Source of the DNA: Muscardinus avellanarius | Taxonomy: Eukaryota > Chordata > Mammalia > Rodentia > Gliridae | Length of the DNA: 64,000 nt | Reading direction: 5' to 3' | NCBI GenBank assembly: GCA_963383645.1 | Contig: OY726569.1 | Coordinates: forward strand, 33,691,592 to 33,755,591 | Shown: positions 1-13,552 of the stretch, one piece after another | Position numbering within the stretch: the stretch's first letter is position 1 | Layout of the letters: each line of letters starts with the position of its first letter | The notes under the pieces: generated by a model | The model's database searches: none | What the model was told of the DNA's origin: nothing | The model's input: only the letters and a program-made list of their open reading frames with translations | Program-made: the position numbers and the translations under genes

Positions 1-340
1 AATAAATCTCCTTCCTCTAAACTGTGCTAGTCAGGAGTTTTGGATCATTGCAGTAAAAATGCTGACTAAAATATTGTATAAACCTATGATTTATGGACTT
101 TGTCAAGAAATTATTTTCTAAAGGTTTATTCATATTATATGTAGTAATATTTGATTTCATATTGAAAACTAAATTTAAAACCATATTTATAGGATGTTGT
201 CAAATATTTCAGTAGATATTTGAGAAATATAAAATTAAAACAGGTATGTTCTCCTTTTGATGAGATTAAATCTACAGTGAATTAAATTTACAATCTTTTT
301 TCAGCAGCCTATAATTAAAACGCATTCATACTAATGTAAT
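1..340. other. Unassigned AT-rich DNA
   Basis: No coding frame, RNA gene or recognisable repeat is seen. The L1 match to the right begins near 341. Confidence 0.5.
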
Positions 341-1360
341 CCCATGTATTGATTTGCCTTTTAGTTTCTTGTGCCTTTGGGGACTTCTTGGGAATGATTT
401 TATCTGTGCCTATGTGTTGCAGTGTTGGACCTATGCCCTCTTCAAGGAGCCTCACAGTCTCTGGTCTAATTTCCAAGTCTGATCCATCTTGAATTGACTC
501 CTGTGCAGGGTGAAAAAGTGGGATTTATTTCCATTCTTCTGCATATGGTTAACCAGTTTTGCCAATACCATTTGTTGAACAGGCTATCTTTTTTTCAGTG
601 TAGGTTTTTGGCCTCTTTGCCAAAAATCAATTGGCTGTAAGTGTGTGGATTTGTTTCTGAGTCTTCTATTCTGTTCTATTGGTCTATATATCAGTGTTTG
701 TGCCAGTACCATGCTCTTTTTATTACTGTGACTTTGTAATATAGTTTAAAGTCAAGTATTATGATTCCTCCTGCATGGTTTTTATTGCTGAAAACAACTT
801 TGGCTATTCTGGATTTTTTGTTGTTCCAAATGAGTTTAAGGACTGATTTTTCTATGTCTCTGAGGATTGATCCTGGTAATTTTTTTTTTTTTTTGGTGGT
901 ATTGGGGTTACTGAAAGCCCTTCTACCTCTGGGCTATGCTCCCAAACCTATTTTTATATTTTTGTTTGGAAACAGGGTCTCTTAAGCCAGCAAGGCTGGC
1001 TTCCAACATGTGTGATCCTCCTGTCTCCACCTTCCAAGCTTGGGGATTACAAGTGTGCTCCACCACACCTGGCGATCCTGGTAATTTAATGGGTATTGCG
1101 TTGAATCTGTAGATCACTTTTGGAAGTATGGCCATTTTATTCTGCCTATTCATGAACACGGAAGATCTTTCTGTCTTCTAAGGTCTTCTTTGATTTTTTT
1201 TCAAAGTTTTTAAATTTTCTTTGTAGAAAATTATGGGGACAATTAGTTATCTAGTTGTTGCTATTGTTATGTATGTATTTCCTTGGTTAAGTTTATTCCT
1301 AAATATTTTTTTTTGTGTGTGGGAAATCCTGAGTGGAAGTGTTCTCTGGATTTCTTTTAT
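341..1360 (-). mobile_element. L1 ORF2 fragment, minus strand
   Basis: The stretch matches, in the same orientation, the ORF2 part of the L1 at 8896-10944 (compare 'cccatgtatt' and 'tttcttgtgcctttgg'). It is non-coding now. A SINE-B is inserted at 881-1073. A 54-base stretch near 1227-1280 replaces about a dozen bases of normal L1 sequence. The right end meets an L1 3' end in the opposite orientation, so the two may form one 5'-inverted copy. Confidence 0.85.
881..1073 (-). mobile_element. SINE-B (7SL/ID-type dimer), minus strand
   Basis: Reading the minus strand gives a 7SL-like left half and an ID-like right half with an A tail (T run at 881). A direct repeat 'gatcctggtaat' flanks it at 869-880 and 1074-1085, which fixes the boundaries. 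It sits inside L1 sequence, so it is younger than that L1. Confidence 0.9.
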
Positions 1361-1670
1361 ATGGAAGCTAGGGAAAAATGTGTCATAGGAGGAACTCTAG
1401 ATGAAGAAGGAGATTCTATGGATGAGCAAATAAGGCGACCTAGCTGAAGGGATGGAAGGGGGAAGAGGAAAATTTTTTAATGCAGATGATGTACTTTAAC
1501 AAACATATTGATGTCATTCACAAGGCAAACATGAGAAGGAGGGAAGGGGAGAAAATGAGGTGGGAATTGGGTAAGGAATGATTAGATGATGTGTGTATGT
1601 GTGTTTCTACCATTGTGTATTACATTGAATTGTATGATTTCAATGCACCAATAAAATAATTTTAAAAATA
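1361..1670 (+). mobile_element. L1 3' end (3'UTR), plus strand
   Basis: Matches the L1 3' regions at 20940-21255 and 36760-37065: a 'gaaagctaggga'-like start, a purine-rich GGGAAGGGGAG segment and 'aatgcaccaataaaa' before the A-rich tail. The upstream partner (341-1360) is inverted relative to it, as in a twin-primed L1. Confidence 0.85.
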
Positions 1671-1752
1671 ATAATAATGGCTAACTACATACAAATATTA
1701 TGAGTAAAGCATTGATTCAAAACTACAGTGGACAATTAGTTATCTAGTTGTT

Positions 1753-2128
1753 ATTATTGTTGTCATTGTGTTGTTTTAAACACTTGTGATATAGTGAATC
1801 AAAAATCTCAGACTGTATGGGTGATTCCAAAGAACACACAGCTAAGAATTCATTATGGTAAGAATTTTCTAAGCATTATTTTACTTATTAGTTTAAACTA
1901 CTTTGAAGAATAGATTTTTTTTGGTCAAAATTCAATAGAATATATCACTGGTGGATTGTCCTGATCTTTCCTAATATACCTTGACTGTGGCTTAAAAACC
2001 TCCTTACCACACAGAGCCTGAGGCTGTCAGTAGCAATCTGAGTTAGCCTAACACAATGAATTTATTTGCTATTTCTGTATACAAAAATAGCTTTTGTTAC
2101 ACATGATTAGCTTTCTGAGACATTATCT
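1753..2128. other. Unassigned AT-rich DNA
   Basis: No gene or repeat recognised. The first bases continue from the second copy of a 23-base direct repeat (1730-1752) described in the findings. Confidence 0.45.
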
Positions 2129-2335
2129 TTTATATTTATGTATTTATTTATTTATCTATTTATTGGTACATTGTAGCCATATATCTTAGTGGGGTACAGG
2201 ATGGTGGAGACATACATGCACACATTACTCATTTAGCCCTTTCCCCACTTCCCAACCCTTCCCCTTCCTTCTCTCTCCTTCTCATGTTCAGCATAGTAAT
2301 TAACTTTGAGAAGTCTGTGAATGTACATCATATAA
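2129..2335 (-). mobile_element. L1 3'UTR fragment, minus strand
   Basis: Shows the series 'attggtacattgtagcc', 'ggggtacaggatggtgg', 'acatgcacaca' and a C-rich stretch, as at the 3' ends of the minus-strand L1 copies at 8896 and 22598. It is truncated after about 200 bases. Confidence 0.85.
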
Positions 2336-3435
2336 AAAAGCAAAAATGGACTCAGAAGAAATACACATTAAAATCAAGTGTCATATACCTTGATACAGTA
2401 AAATTATTGGTTAGTTTGTTATTATAAAAAAAGTGTTATAGGAAATCAAATTAGCTTTGTAAAAGTAATTATTCAAAAACTATTAATATATTTGCTTTCT
2501 ACTTTTGGGAATAGGGTAGGATATAATTTAATAAATAAAACTCTTTAAAAGTAATAAAATAAAGTTGGTTTGTATAAGAAAGTAATATCACATCATTTTA
2601 AATTGACTATAGAGGATCAAAACATTATAAAAGGGTTATTAAAAGTCCTATCATAATAACTTCTCTCTCAAGTCTTAATTTTTTACTTATGCTTCTTAAA
2701 ATTACCAGCAGTATTCAATTAAACACTGATCCTTCCTCTGTACTCCAACTATTGTGTACAGCATTCCTTGATGCTACCTCCAGACCATATTTTTCTCCCT
2801 TTATCTGTAAAATCCTCTTATTGGAAATTCTATATCCTGGCCATGCCATGTTCAGATTTCTTGGTCTATGTTTTATACAGATTGTTGTTAATTTCCTTTT
2901 TTACTGGAGATTTAGGAATGTGAACATAATGTTTTTCTCTTGTTGTGTCATCATCACAGGTCAGTGTACTAAACACAAAAATGGACAATATTTTTTCTGC
3001 CTTCAAATTCCTTAATTTCATAAATCTAAGCATATGTACCTTTGCTGTTTTATGCACTGCTTCAACCTGAACCCATGATCAGCAAGAGCTATTCTGACCA
3101 CTAGTTAGTAGAGTCAAACATTCCTCTTGGAATATGACATACACTCAGTCATTCACACTGCCTTGAACCTTCAACTTGACATTCTCACCAACCATTAGAT
3201 CCCTTCTTTTATATAAATTATGTGTCTTGTTTTTATATAATTGTCTCTAACATGGAGTCCATAACCACTTCAATGTTTTTTTTAATAGATCCTCAATATC
3301 ACTACTAGCTATCAAACAACCTTTGGTCTTACAAAAGTATAGTGTACTGCTTCCTTCTTTAAACTGTTTTTCTCTTAAATTATCAGGATTTCTCCATGAC
3401 TACACCTCAGTTGGCTTTGCCTACAATAATATATT
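2336..3435. other. Unassigned DNA
   Basis: AT-rich. A 108-codon plus-strand frame (2689-3015) has no recognisable domain, no flanking splice context that convinces, and is most likely chance. Confidence 0.4.
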
Positions 3436-4090
3436 GAATTGTGTTTCTACGAAAAACTATGTGGAATTCTAAACCTCAGTTTTTCGTAAAGGGGCCTTAT
3501 CTGGAAACAGGATCATTGCAAATATAAGATGAAGTCATATTGAAGTAGGATATGCCCTTAATCCAACATGACTGGACATGTTTATTAGATGGTAGAGACA
3601 CAAATAAAAGACAATGATGTGACAACAGAAAGGAATTTTAGCAATACACCTATTAGACAAGTACAATCAAAGGTTTTTACCAGACACTAGAAGACACAAA
3701 AGGCAAGGAAGGTTCATCCCAGAAGATTTCAGAGGGAATATGACTCTATGAAACTTTGAACTTTGACTTTAGACCATATATCATTCAGAACTGTAAGGCA
3801 AGGCTTTTTTTTTTTTTTTTTTTTTTTGCGAGTCTGGTTATGGAACCCAGGAGTATTTGACCTCTGAGCTACACCCCCTGCCCTATTTTTTTTTATTCTT
3901 TATTTTGAAACAAGGTCTCACTAAGATGCAGAGAGCCTCACTAAGGAGCTGATGCTGTCCACGAACCACAATCCTCCGGTCTCAGCCTCCCAAATGCTGG
4001 GATTACAAGTATGCATCACCATGCCTGGCTTGCATTCATGTTTTTAAACCACCTCATTTTAAAAATTTTATTACAGCAGACCTAGGGAAG
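3436..4090 (+). mobile_element. MaLR/MLT1-like LTR, split by a SINE
   Basis: Long gapped resemblance to MLT1-type solo LTRs. The visible series includes 'ggggccttatctgg', 'cttaatccaacatgactgg', 'ttcagaactgtaaggcaa' and, after the SINE, 'aaaccacctcattt' and 'attacagcagacctaggga'. It is an old, non-coding retrovirus-like LTR. The SINE-A at 3805-4030 interrupts it near its 3' end. Confidence 0.7.
3805..4030 (-). mobile_element. SINE-A, minus strand, in MLT1-like LTR
   Basis: A T run at 3805-3828 is followed by the ID-like right half, then by the 7SL-like left half ending '...caccatgcctggct'. There is a small internal duplication around 'agagcctcactaag'. The copy splits an LTR. Confidence 0.85.
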
Positions 4091-4184
4091 TGTGTACCAG
4101 TTCAACAAACAATGTTTACATAGGCTAGTTCCATCGGCAACAAGGACTATTTTCTTTCTTTTTTTCAGTTTGTTTTGCTTTTCT

Positions 4185-4984
4185 ATTAGCATAAGCATAG
4201 GCCAGAATCTCCAGTATTATGCTTAATAGCACAGACAAAAGTGGATATTTTGGCTTTGTATTGGGGTGATTCTACCTCCATAAAATGAGATGGAAAGTAT
4301 AAGCATTGCCTCCTCTTCTATTTTCTGGAGAAGACTGTATAGAATTGGTGTTAATTTTTTTTAATCATTTGGTAGAGTTCTCTAGGAAAACTTTTTTTCC
4401 CGAAAATTTCTTTGAAATGAGGCTTTTATTATGAACTCAATTCATTTAATACTATAAAGCTATTAAAGTTTTATTAAATCTTTTACATTGAGCAGCTTTT
4501 GATAGTTTGTACACTTCAAGGAATGAGTTTATTTTTTCTAAAATTTTACTTAATATGTATGTATATGTATAATTATTAATATGTATAATATGTATAATTA
4601 TTCATCCTATTTTATTATACACCCAATGTCGATAGGAACTATAGTTATATAATTTATTTTTTTCTTGATATTGGGAACTTATACCATCTGTTTTCTCATC
4701 AGTATTACTAAAGATTTTTTTTATTTTTTAAATATTTTCAAAGGATCTATTCTTTGTTTTATTGGTTTTATTTTTTATATTATCAACTTTATTTACTTTG
4801 CCTCTATTATTTTTCAACTTGTTTCAGAATTATTTTTCTTGTTTACATAAGTTTTTGAGATGGGATTGTATCAATTTAATTTTTTTTCTTTTTGTCATGA
4901 ATATCTAGTTTATAAACCTCATTAGCATAGCTTTAAGATAAGTTTTGCAACTTTTAACATGTTAGATTTCTGTTTTCATCAAGA
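4185..4984 (-). mobile_element. Old L1 (L1M-type) ORF2 fragment, minus strand
   Basis: Diverged but follows the order of L1 ORF2 on the minus strand ('ttctggagaagactgtatagaattgg', 'gagcagcttttgatag', 'tctgttttcatcaag' in degraded form). Many stop codons. No flanking repeats can be recognised. Confidence 0.65.
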
Positions 4985-4999
4985 TTTATTATTTATTTA

Positions 5000-5078
5000 T
5001 CTATTTATTTACATATTTATTTATGTACTGGAGATTGAACCCGGGCACATTCTGCCTCTGAGTTACACCCTCAGCACT

Positions 5079-5151
<73 letters not shown>

Positions 5152-5277
5152 TTTTCTTTTGAGACAGGTTCTTAGTAATTTGCTCGATCTTTCTTAGTTG
5201 CTGTCGTTGGCCTTGAAGCTTCAATCTTCTTGTTGTAGTCTACCATGTTTTGAGGCACGCACCATTGCACCCAGATG
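5000..5277 (-). mobile_element. SINE-A, minus strand, with microsatellite
   Basis: Right half 'gtactggagattgaacccggg' and left half ending 'caccattgcacccag' are recognisable. The middle of the element contains an expanded ATT/TAG trinucleotide tract (5082-5152). Confidence 0.75.
5082..5152. repeat. (ATT)n then (AGT)n microsatellite
   Basis: About eight ATT-type triplets are followed directly by about a dozen AGT triplets inside a SINE-A. Confidence 0.95.
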
Positions 5278-5345
5278 TTATTTATCTATTTTTAAAACAT
5301 GTATGCTCCTAATGTGGGTGAAATAACTTCTATAAAAATAAAAAC

Positions 5346-5540
5346 AGATGGGCGTGGTGGCCCACGCTTGTAATCCCCACGCTTCGGAGGCGGAGACAGG
5401 AGGATCACGCTGGTTCAAAGCCAGGCTCACTGGCTTAAGAGACTCTGTTTCCAAATAAAAAATATAAAAACAGGTCTGAGAGTGTAACGCGGAGGTAGAA
5501 GGGTTTTCACGAACCCCAGTGCTGTCAAAAAAATAAAAAA
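5346..5540 (+). mobile_element. SINE-B, plus strand
   Basis: Starts 'gatgggcgtggtgg', contains 'tggttcaaagccagg' and 'ggcttaagagac', and ends in an A-rich tail after 'acgaaccccagtgc'. It lies about 70 bases from an opposite-strand SINE-A (5000-5277). Confidence 0.9.
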
Positions 5541-5880
5541 AAATAACAACTACAAAAACAAAAAACTCTTCCTGACCTTATGTCTCAGATAAATCCCAAT
5601 ATAATAATATTTGGAGATTTCAACATACCCTCTTCCACCACTAGACTTATCTTTCAGATAGAAGATCAAAAAAGATGCTTCGGACCTAAAGAACATTGTA
5701 AACCAAATGGACCTACTAGACATATAGAGACTATTCCACCCAACAACAGCTGAATACACATTCTTTCTCCTGCAAGCTTCTAGGCCACAAAGCTAGCACT
5801 AGTCAACTCAAAAAAGTAAGATAATTCTTTGCATCTTTTCAGATCATAATGAGATAAAAGTAGAAATCAAGAAATCTGAG

Positions 5881-6111
5881 CCGGGCATTCTTATAATCCC
5901 AGCATTCGGGAGGCTGAGACAGGAGGATCACGGTTCGCGGACAGCCTGAACTACTACTTAGTGAGGCCCTTTGCGACTCAGTGAGACCCTGTTTCAAAAT
6001 AAAGAAAAATAAGGCTTGGGGTGTCGCTCGGAGATAGAATGCCCCTGGATTCCATCCCCAGTACCACAAAAAAAAAAAAGAAAAGAAAAAAGAAAAAAGA
6101 AGAAGAAAGAA
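5881..6111 (+). mobile_element. SINE-A, plus strand
   Basis: 7SL-like half ('gccgggcattcttataatcc') then ID-like half ('gtgtcgctcggagatag') and an A/GA-rich tail. Imperfect flanking repeats 'agaaatctgag' (5870-5880) and 'agaaatgtgag' (6112-6122) bound it within old L1. Confidence 0.9.
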
Positions 6112-6208
6112 AGAAATGTGAGAAACACCCAGAGAAATACATACATACTTGGCGACTGAATAGCACACTTCTAAGCAAGGACTGGATCATAAACAAAATA
6201 AGGGAAGA

Positions 6209-6430
6209 AGCCAGGCATGGTGGTGCATGCTTGTAATTTCAGCATTTGAGAGGCTGAAACAGGAGGATCGCGGTTCACAGACAGCTTCAGCTATTACTTA
6301 GTGAGGCCCTTTGCAACTCAGTGTGAACCTGTCTCAAAATAAAGAATAAAAAATAGGGCTGGAGGTGTAGCACGGAGGTCGAATGCCCCTGGGTTATACC
6401 CCCAGTACTGCAAAAAAAAAAAAAAAAAAG
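6209..6430 (+). mobile_element. SINE-A, plus strand
   Basis: Complete dimer starting 'agccaggcatggtgg' and ending in an A run at 6412-6429. It is the second SINE-A within about 330 bases of the same old L1. Confidence 0.9.
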
Positions 6431-6989
6431 AAGAAATTTTTTAAAATCTTAGAATCAATGATAGTCACCCAACATATCAAAATCTTTATGACATTTTGAG
6501 GCAGTATTAAGAGAAAAATTCATAGCGTTAAGTGTCTGCATAAGAAATAGAAAATCACCAAATAAACAACCCAAAAGCATATTTCTAAGCTCTTGAGAAA
6601 AGAACAGTCTAATGCCCAAGTCAACAAAAGACAGGAAATCATTAAAATAAGAGTAAAAATCAACAAAGTAGAGAATAAAAATAAGAAAACTAGTAAAACA
6701 AAAGCTGTTTTTTTTTTAAAGATAAGGTTGATAATTTAATAGAAAGAGAGAATCAACCTAAATTAATAAAATAAAAAATGAAAAGGGAGCTATCGCCACA
6801 GAGTATAGAAATTCAGAGAATCATAATAACCTATTTTGAAAAATTCTACTCTAATAAACTAGAAAACCTTAGAAAAATTAATAAATTTCTAGACACAATC
6901 TACAAATATATCTTAATTAATACATTTAAACCATTTAAATTTAATGCTTTTTTTCTCCCAGCACTGATAAAAATATTGTGACTCTTTCT

Positions 6990-8210
6990 TGTGATTTGGG
7001 GAAATTATTTTAAGAAAAACTATTGCTATTCCATTGTTTCATCATGCAGGTAATATATTGTTTACCTTTACATGCTTTAAAATTTTTGTCTTAATCTTTA
7101 GTTTCAGAAGTTTGACTATGATGTGCCTTGAGATGGATTTCTTTGGGTTTATATCTACTTTAGCATTTGCTAGGTTTTTGAAACAAGTTTGGTGGGCTTG
7201 GCCAAATTTTGAATTTTGCAAACTTTTACAAAATTCTTTAAACCCTATCCTTTTTTTTTTTTTTCTTGTAGAACTCCCTTAGATACAACATGCTAGAGAT
7301 TTCTTAGTTCTATACATCTCTGAGGGTTTTTTCCTTTCCATATATTTCTCTACTCTTTAATTTAAATAATGTATTTTTAGCAAGGTGTGGTGGGACACCC
7401 TTGTAATCTCTGCATTTGGGAGGCTGAGACAGGAGGATTGCAGTTTGAGGACATCCTCAGCTACTACTTAGTGAGGCCTTTCGCAATGCAGTGGGACCCT
7501 GTTTGCAAATAAAGAATTAAAAAATAGGACTTGAGGTGTAGCTCAGAGGTAGAATGCCCTTGTGTTCCATCCTCAGTACCACTAAATAAATAAATAAATT
7601 AATTAATTAATTATTGTCAACTTTAATAGTTATTCACTGTACTGCCTATTTTGCTGTTGAGCCAGTTCACTGAAGTTTTATTTTGAGCTTTGGTTATTGC
7701 ATTTTTATTATTAAATTTTCTATTTGTTTAAAATATATCAATAGTAAATATTAAAATACTTAAATACTGAAATATTTAACTATTTTTATTTCATGTTTCC
7801 TAGTAATATTTATACAGCTATGTTGTAGCATTCTATAAAAGCTACTTTGAAACTGTCTTCAGACAGTTCCAACATCCATGTCACCTTGATGTGACCTGTT
7901 GTCTTTTTCCATTTAGTTGAAATCTTCAGGTTTCTTGGTATGTTGATGGATTTCCAATCTTGAGTATCACATTATGAACTTCTGGTTCCTAATTACATTT
8001 CTGGCTTCCCAGACCTCCTCCAGGGGAGAAAGGGGGATGTCGCAGTTGACAACCAGGGGAATAGGGAGGATGTCATCCTCTTTATTTAACAGTACGTTCT
8101 CTCTACTGGCTTCTGCTTTTACCGTGCCACCTGGCATAGATTCGAAAGAATGCTGTGGGCTTCTTTTCCCTTTATCCCTCTTATTCACTGATGTTCAATT
8201 TTAATAATTT
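6990..8210 (-). mobile_element. Old L1 (L1M-type) terminal-region fragment, minus strand
   Basis: Segments such as 'tttgactatgatgtgcctt', 'ggatttctttgggttta', 'cttcaggtttcttggtatg' and 'cacctggcatagattcg' follow the order of an L1M-type non-ORF2 region read on the minus strand. A SINE-A interrupts it. Assignment is from remembered pattern only. Confidence 0.55.
7380..7613 (+). mobile_element. SINE-A, plus strand
   Basis: Starts 'agcaaggtgtggtgggac', has the ID-like right half 'ttgaggtgtagctcagaggtag', and ends in a TAAA/TTAA-rich simple tail. Confidence 0.9.
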
Positions 8211-8895
8211 TTAAAAGGGTTGAAATGATTGATTTTTGTCTTATAATTCCTCTTTCATTTACATATTTCTATTCTTTTCTTTGTAATATATTTCTTATAA
8301 TTATGTAGGCCATTATTTTATTAAGCTTTATGAAAGTTTAAATTATGTTTTAGGCATTTTTTGTATCTAATAATTGCTGTAAAGCTGCATCTGTATCGAA
8401 GATATATTTATATGCCAGGCCTGTCGTTATTATTATTTTGTTTAGACTACTTTCTAATTTTCATTTTTTGTCTTTAATGACACATGCAATGGAATACTTA
8501 TTTTAAAACCATGAGAGTATGTAAGTAATCTTTTTTCTTGTGGTTTACTATCTGATTTCACTAGGGTCATATAGGACAGCCTAAAATATAAATTCTTTGA
8601 AGTGTATTGAGCAATATTTTAAGGTATGGCATATATTTGAATCTAATAAATATTCCATATTCACTGTAAATAATAATTTTAATGTATATTAATAATTTAC
8701 TCATGCTTGTCAATTACGCCACTCATGCTCTCTGTGAACATATTGTTGATATATAATTCTTTCCTTATTTTTTTAGTATTGAAAGAGATAAGTAAAAGTC
8801 ATATTGTTTGTATATGTGCCTATCGTTTTAGCTTTACTTTGAATGTGCATATTTTTATAATTGGGTACTTGATCAAGAGAATAATTATAACTTTT
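8211..8895. other. Unassigned AT-rich DNA
   Basis: No gene or identifiable repeat between two L1 blocks. Confidence 0.45.
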
Positions 8896-10944
<2,049 letters not shown>

Positions 10945-11509
10945 TTAAGTGGCTCATTTTACTTAGCAAGATGTACTCCAAGTTCATTTCAGTTGTAGAA
11001 TGTATCAGAATTTGCTTCAAGGAAGAATTGTACACAAGTACATGCACACACAAACATATATCACATCAAGTCACATCACATTTTATTTATCCAGTCATTT
11101 TTGGGTATCCATGGACATTTTGGTTGATTCTATCTCTTTGCTACTGTAAATACTACTGCTAAAAACATGGGTATAAAAATAGCTCTTCAAGATTCTGCTT
11201 TCATTTCCTTTGGTTATATACCAGGAAGAACTGCTGAATCATATGTTAATTTTATTTTTGATTTGGAGTTACCTCCATACTATTTCTCACACTGTCTTCA
11301 TCATTTTTCATTTCTACAGTGAACAAAATTTATTATTTCTCCACATCCTCATTATAACTAATTACTTTCTTTGTTGTTGTTGTTGTTAGTAGCCTTAATA
11401 ATGGCTACTAATGAGTAGTGATGTTACACATCTTTTCATACACTTATAGGCCATTTGTATACTACTATAAAGAAATGTCTATTCAAGAGGTTTGCCTATT
11501 TGTGTATGA

Positions 11510-11517
11510 GTGTGCGC

Positions 11518-11548
<31 letters not shown>

Positions 11549-11561
11549 AGTGTGCGTGTGT
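11510..11561. repeat. (TG)n microsatellite
   Basis: Alternating TG with a few GC/GA interruptions, next to the tail end of a minus-strand SINE-A. Confidence 0.95.
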
Positions 11562-11752
11562 TACTGGTAATTGAACACAGGAGTTTTTCTACTTCTGATC
11601 TATATCTCCAGCAATATTTTTTTTTTTGAAGCAGGGTTCACTAAGTTGCCGAGAGTCTCTCTAAATTGTTGGGGTTGGCTTCAAACCTGTGGTCTTCCTG
11701 CCTCAGCCTATCAATAATTGGGTTACAGTCCTGTGCCAACATGACAAGCTGT
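11562..11752 (-). mobile_element. SINE-A, minus strand, diverged
   Basis: Right half 'actggtaattgaacacagg' and left half 'ttcctgcctcagcctatcaat' are recognisable but degraded. It lies within old L1. Confidence 0.75.
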
Positions 11753-12145
11753 TTATTTTTAATTGTTATTTTTTTGTTGTGGTGGTTGTTGCTGAAAGAG
11801 ACAAATTCTCCATATCTAGATACTAACTTTTTCAGAACTAAAATTTACAAATATATATTTTTTCTATTCTGCAGATTGTTTTCTCACTCTGTTGATTGTG
11901 TCCCTTAATAAATAAAAGGCTTATATGTAGTTTAATTTTGTTTACTTTTACATACATTGTCTGTGATTTTGATATCTTATGTAGAAATTCCTTGCTAAAT
12001 TCAATGTTATTTCTTCAATTTTTTTCCAAAGACTTTTATAATTTTACTTTCACAATCAGGCCCTTCAATTTATGTTGAATTCATTTTTCATATGGTAAAA
12101 ATTAAGATCCAATTTTATTATTTTTCATTTACATATCTTGTTTTT

Positions 12146-12352
12146 TATTTTTATTTTTATTTTTTTTGGTGGTACTGGGGTTCCTGGAAACCCTTCTACC
12201 TCCAGGCTACACTCCCAGACCTATTTTTATACTTTTTTATTTGGAAAAAGGGTCTCTTAAGGCAGTGTACATGGCTGGCTTCGAACCTGTGTGATCCGCC
12301 TGCCTCTGACTCCCAAGCGCAGGGATTACAAGCGTGCACCACCATGCCTGGC
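12146..12352 (-). mobile_element. SINE-B, minus strand
   Basis: Clean dimer with 'ggctggcttcgaacctg' (complement carries a GGTTCGAAGCC-type box). The flanking sequence 'catatcttgtttttt' repeats on both sides (about 12132 and 12353) and marks the target-site duplication. Confidence 0.9.
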
Positions 12353-13104
12353 CCATATCTTGTTTTTTTTAACATCATTTGTTGAACAGGCTCTCCTTTC
12401 CTTAATTACCTTCATTCTATTTTTGAATATTATTTAACTAATTAAGTGAGGATTTATTTCAAGACTCTAATACCTATTATGAAAGCATCATTTTTCTTTG
12501 CAAGATTATTATAGCTATTTGGGTTTCTTTCAGATTGAATATATATTTTAAGTCGAAATATATATTTTTGAAAAAAAAACTGCTAATGGAGATTGCTTTT
12601 AATAGGGCTTGAACTGAATAACTGAATATATAGATTGCTTTCAGTAGCAATAACATCATAATATTAGTTTCTTTAATCTAAGAATATTGGATCTTTCCAT
12701 TTGTGTGTCTTTAATTATTTCAGAATTTTTTTCAGAGTCCAAGTATTTTGCCTCTGTGAATAAACACCAAAAGTATTGTATGACTATGGAAACAATGTGA
12801 ATAACATATATTTTTTTTAATTTTCCTACTCTGGTTGGTCATTGGTATTGTGTAGAAACCCCATGATTTGTGCATGTTGAATTTTATTCCACAAATCTCT
12901 AAATTAATGTATTACATCTAACAGTGTCACTGAGAAATCTTTAGGGTTTTCTAAATGAAAATCATGTTGTTTTTCAACAGTCATTTTACAAGAAAGTGTA
13001 TGCCTTTGTGCATGGATGATATATTCAATTTATTCATTTTATTTAGTTTTGCTATAGTCAAAGCTTCCCAATATAGGCCCACTGATCTTTATCTGTACTC
13101 ATAT

Positions 13105-13325
13105 CTATATATTTAGATTACAGAACACTTATTGAGGATATATTTTATGCCAGAAAATAGTCAATATGTAAGGAAGGTACTAAATAATTTAGTTATGAAG
13201 ACACATGTTTGCTAAATAGTACTTTTATCTACGTAGAGTAAAATGAAGTACAGAGATATCAAGTGATGTGCTCAGGATTAAAGAATAAGAAAGTAGGATA
13301 CTTAGTATTTAAATTCAGAAAAACA
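13105..13325 (+). mobile_element. MIR-type SINE remnant, plus strand
   Basis: Gapped match to the MIR pattern: 'gaacacttattgaggatat' at the start and 'gtacagagatatcaagtgatgtgctcagg' near the end, resembling the MIR core and its 3' half. Old and non-functional. Confidence 0.6.
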
Positions 13326-13342
13326 AGTACCAAAACCAGTAT

Positions 13343-13552
13343 TTTTTTTTTTTTTTTTTTTTTTTTGGTGGTACTGGGGTTCCTGGAAGCCCTTCTACCC
13401 TTCTACCTCTTGGCTACACTCCCAGAACTATTTCATACTTTTTTTTTGGAAACAGGGTCTCTTAAGCCAGCGTGGCTGGTTTGGAACCTGCATGATCCTC
13501 CTGTCTCTGCCTCCCAAGTGCGGGGATTACAAGCGTGCGCCACCACGCTCGG
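13343..13552 (-). mobile_element. SINE-B, minus strand
   Basis: T run at 13343-13366, then right and left halves ending '...caccacgctcggc'. Near-identical 'caaaaccagtat' and 'caaaatcagtat' flank it. Confidence 0.9.

Larger units (their letters stand above)
5285..6905 (+). mobile_element. Old L1 ORF2 fragment, plus strand
   Basis: Recognisable L1 ORF2 endonuclease-region order on the plus strand: 'catgtatgctcctaatg', 'aatatttggagatttcaacatacc', 'caaatggacctactagacat', later 'gttgataatttaatagaaag'. It is riddled with stops and is interrupted by one SINE-B and two SINE-A copies. Confidence 0.7.
10945..12980 (-). mobile_element. Older L1 ORF2 fragment, minus strand
   Basis: A second, more diverged L1 in the same orientation. 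Landmarks include 'gtggctcattttacttagc', 'ttggttatataccagg', 'ctctgttgattgtgtccc', 'catttgttgaacaggctctc' and 'tctttagggttttcta'. It restarts the ORF2 sequence from the 3' side, which proves it is a separate copy from 8896-10944. One TG tract, one SINE-A and one SINE-B are inserted. Confidence 0.75.

Noticed and set aside
5082..5152. Regular short repeats considered as a CRISPR-like array
   Set aside because: Simple triplet microsatellite without spacers, in mammalian DNA.
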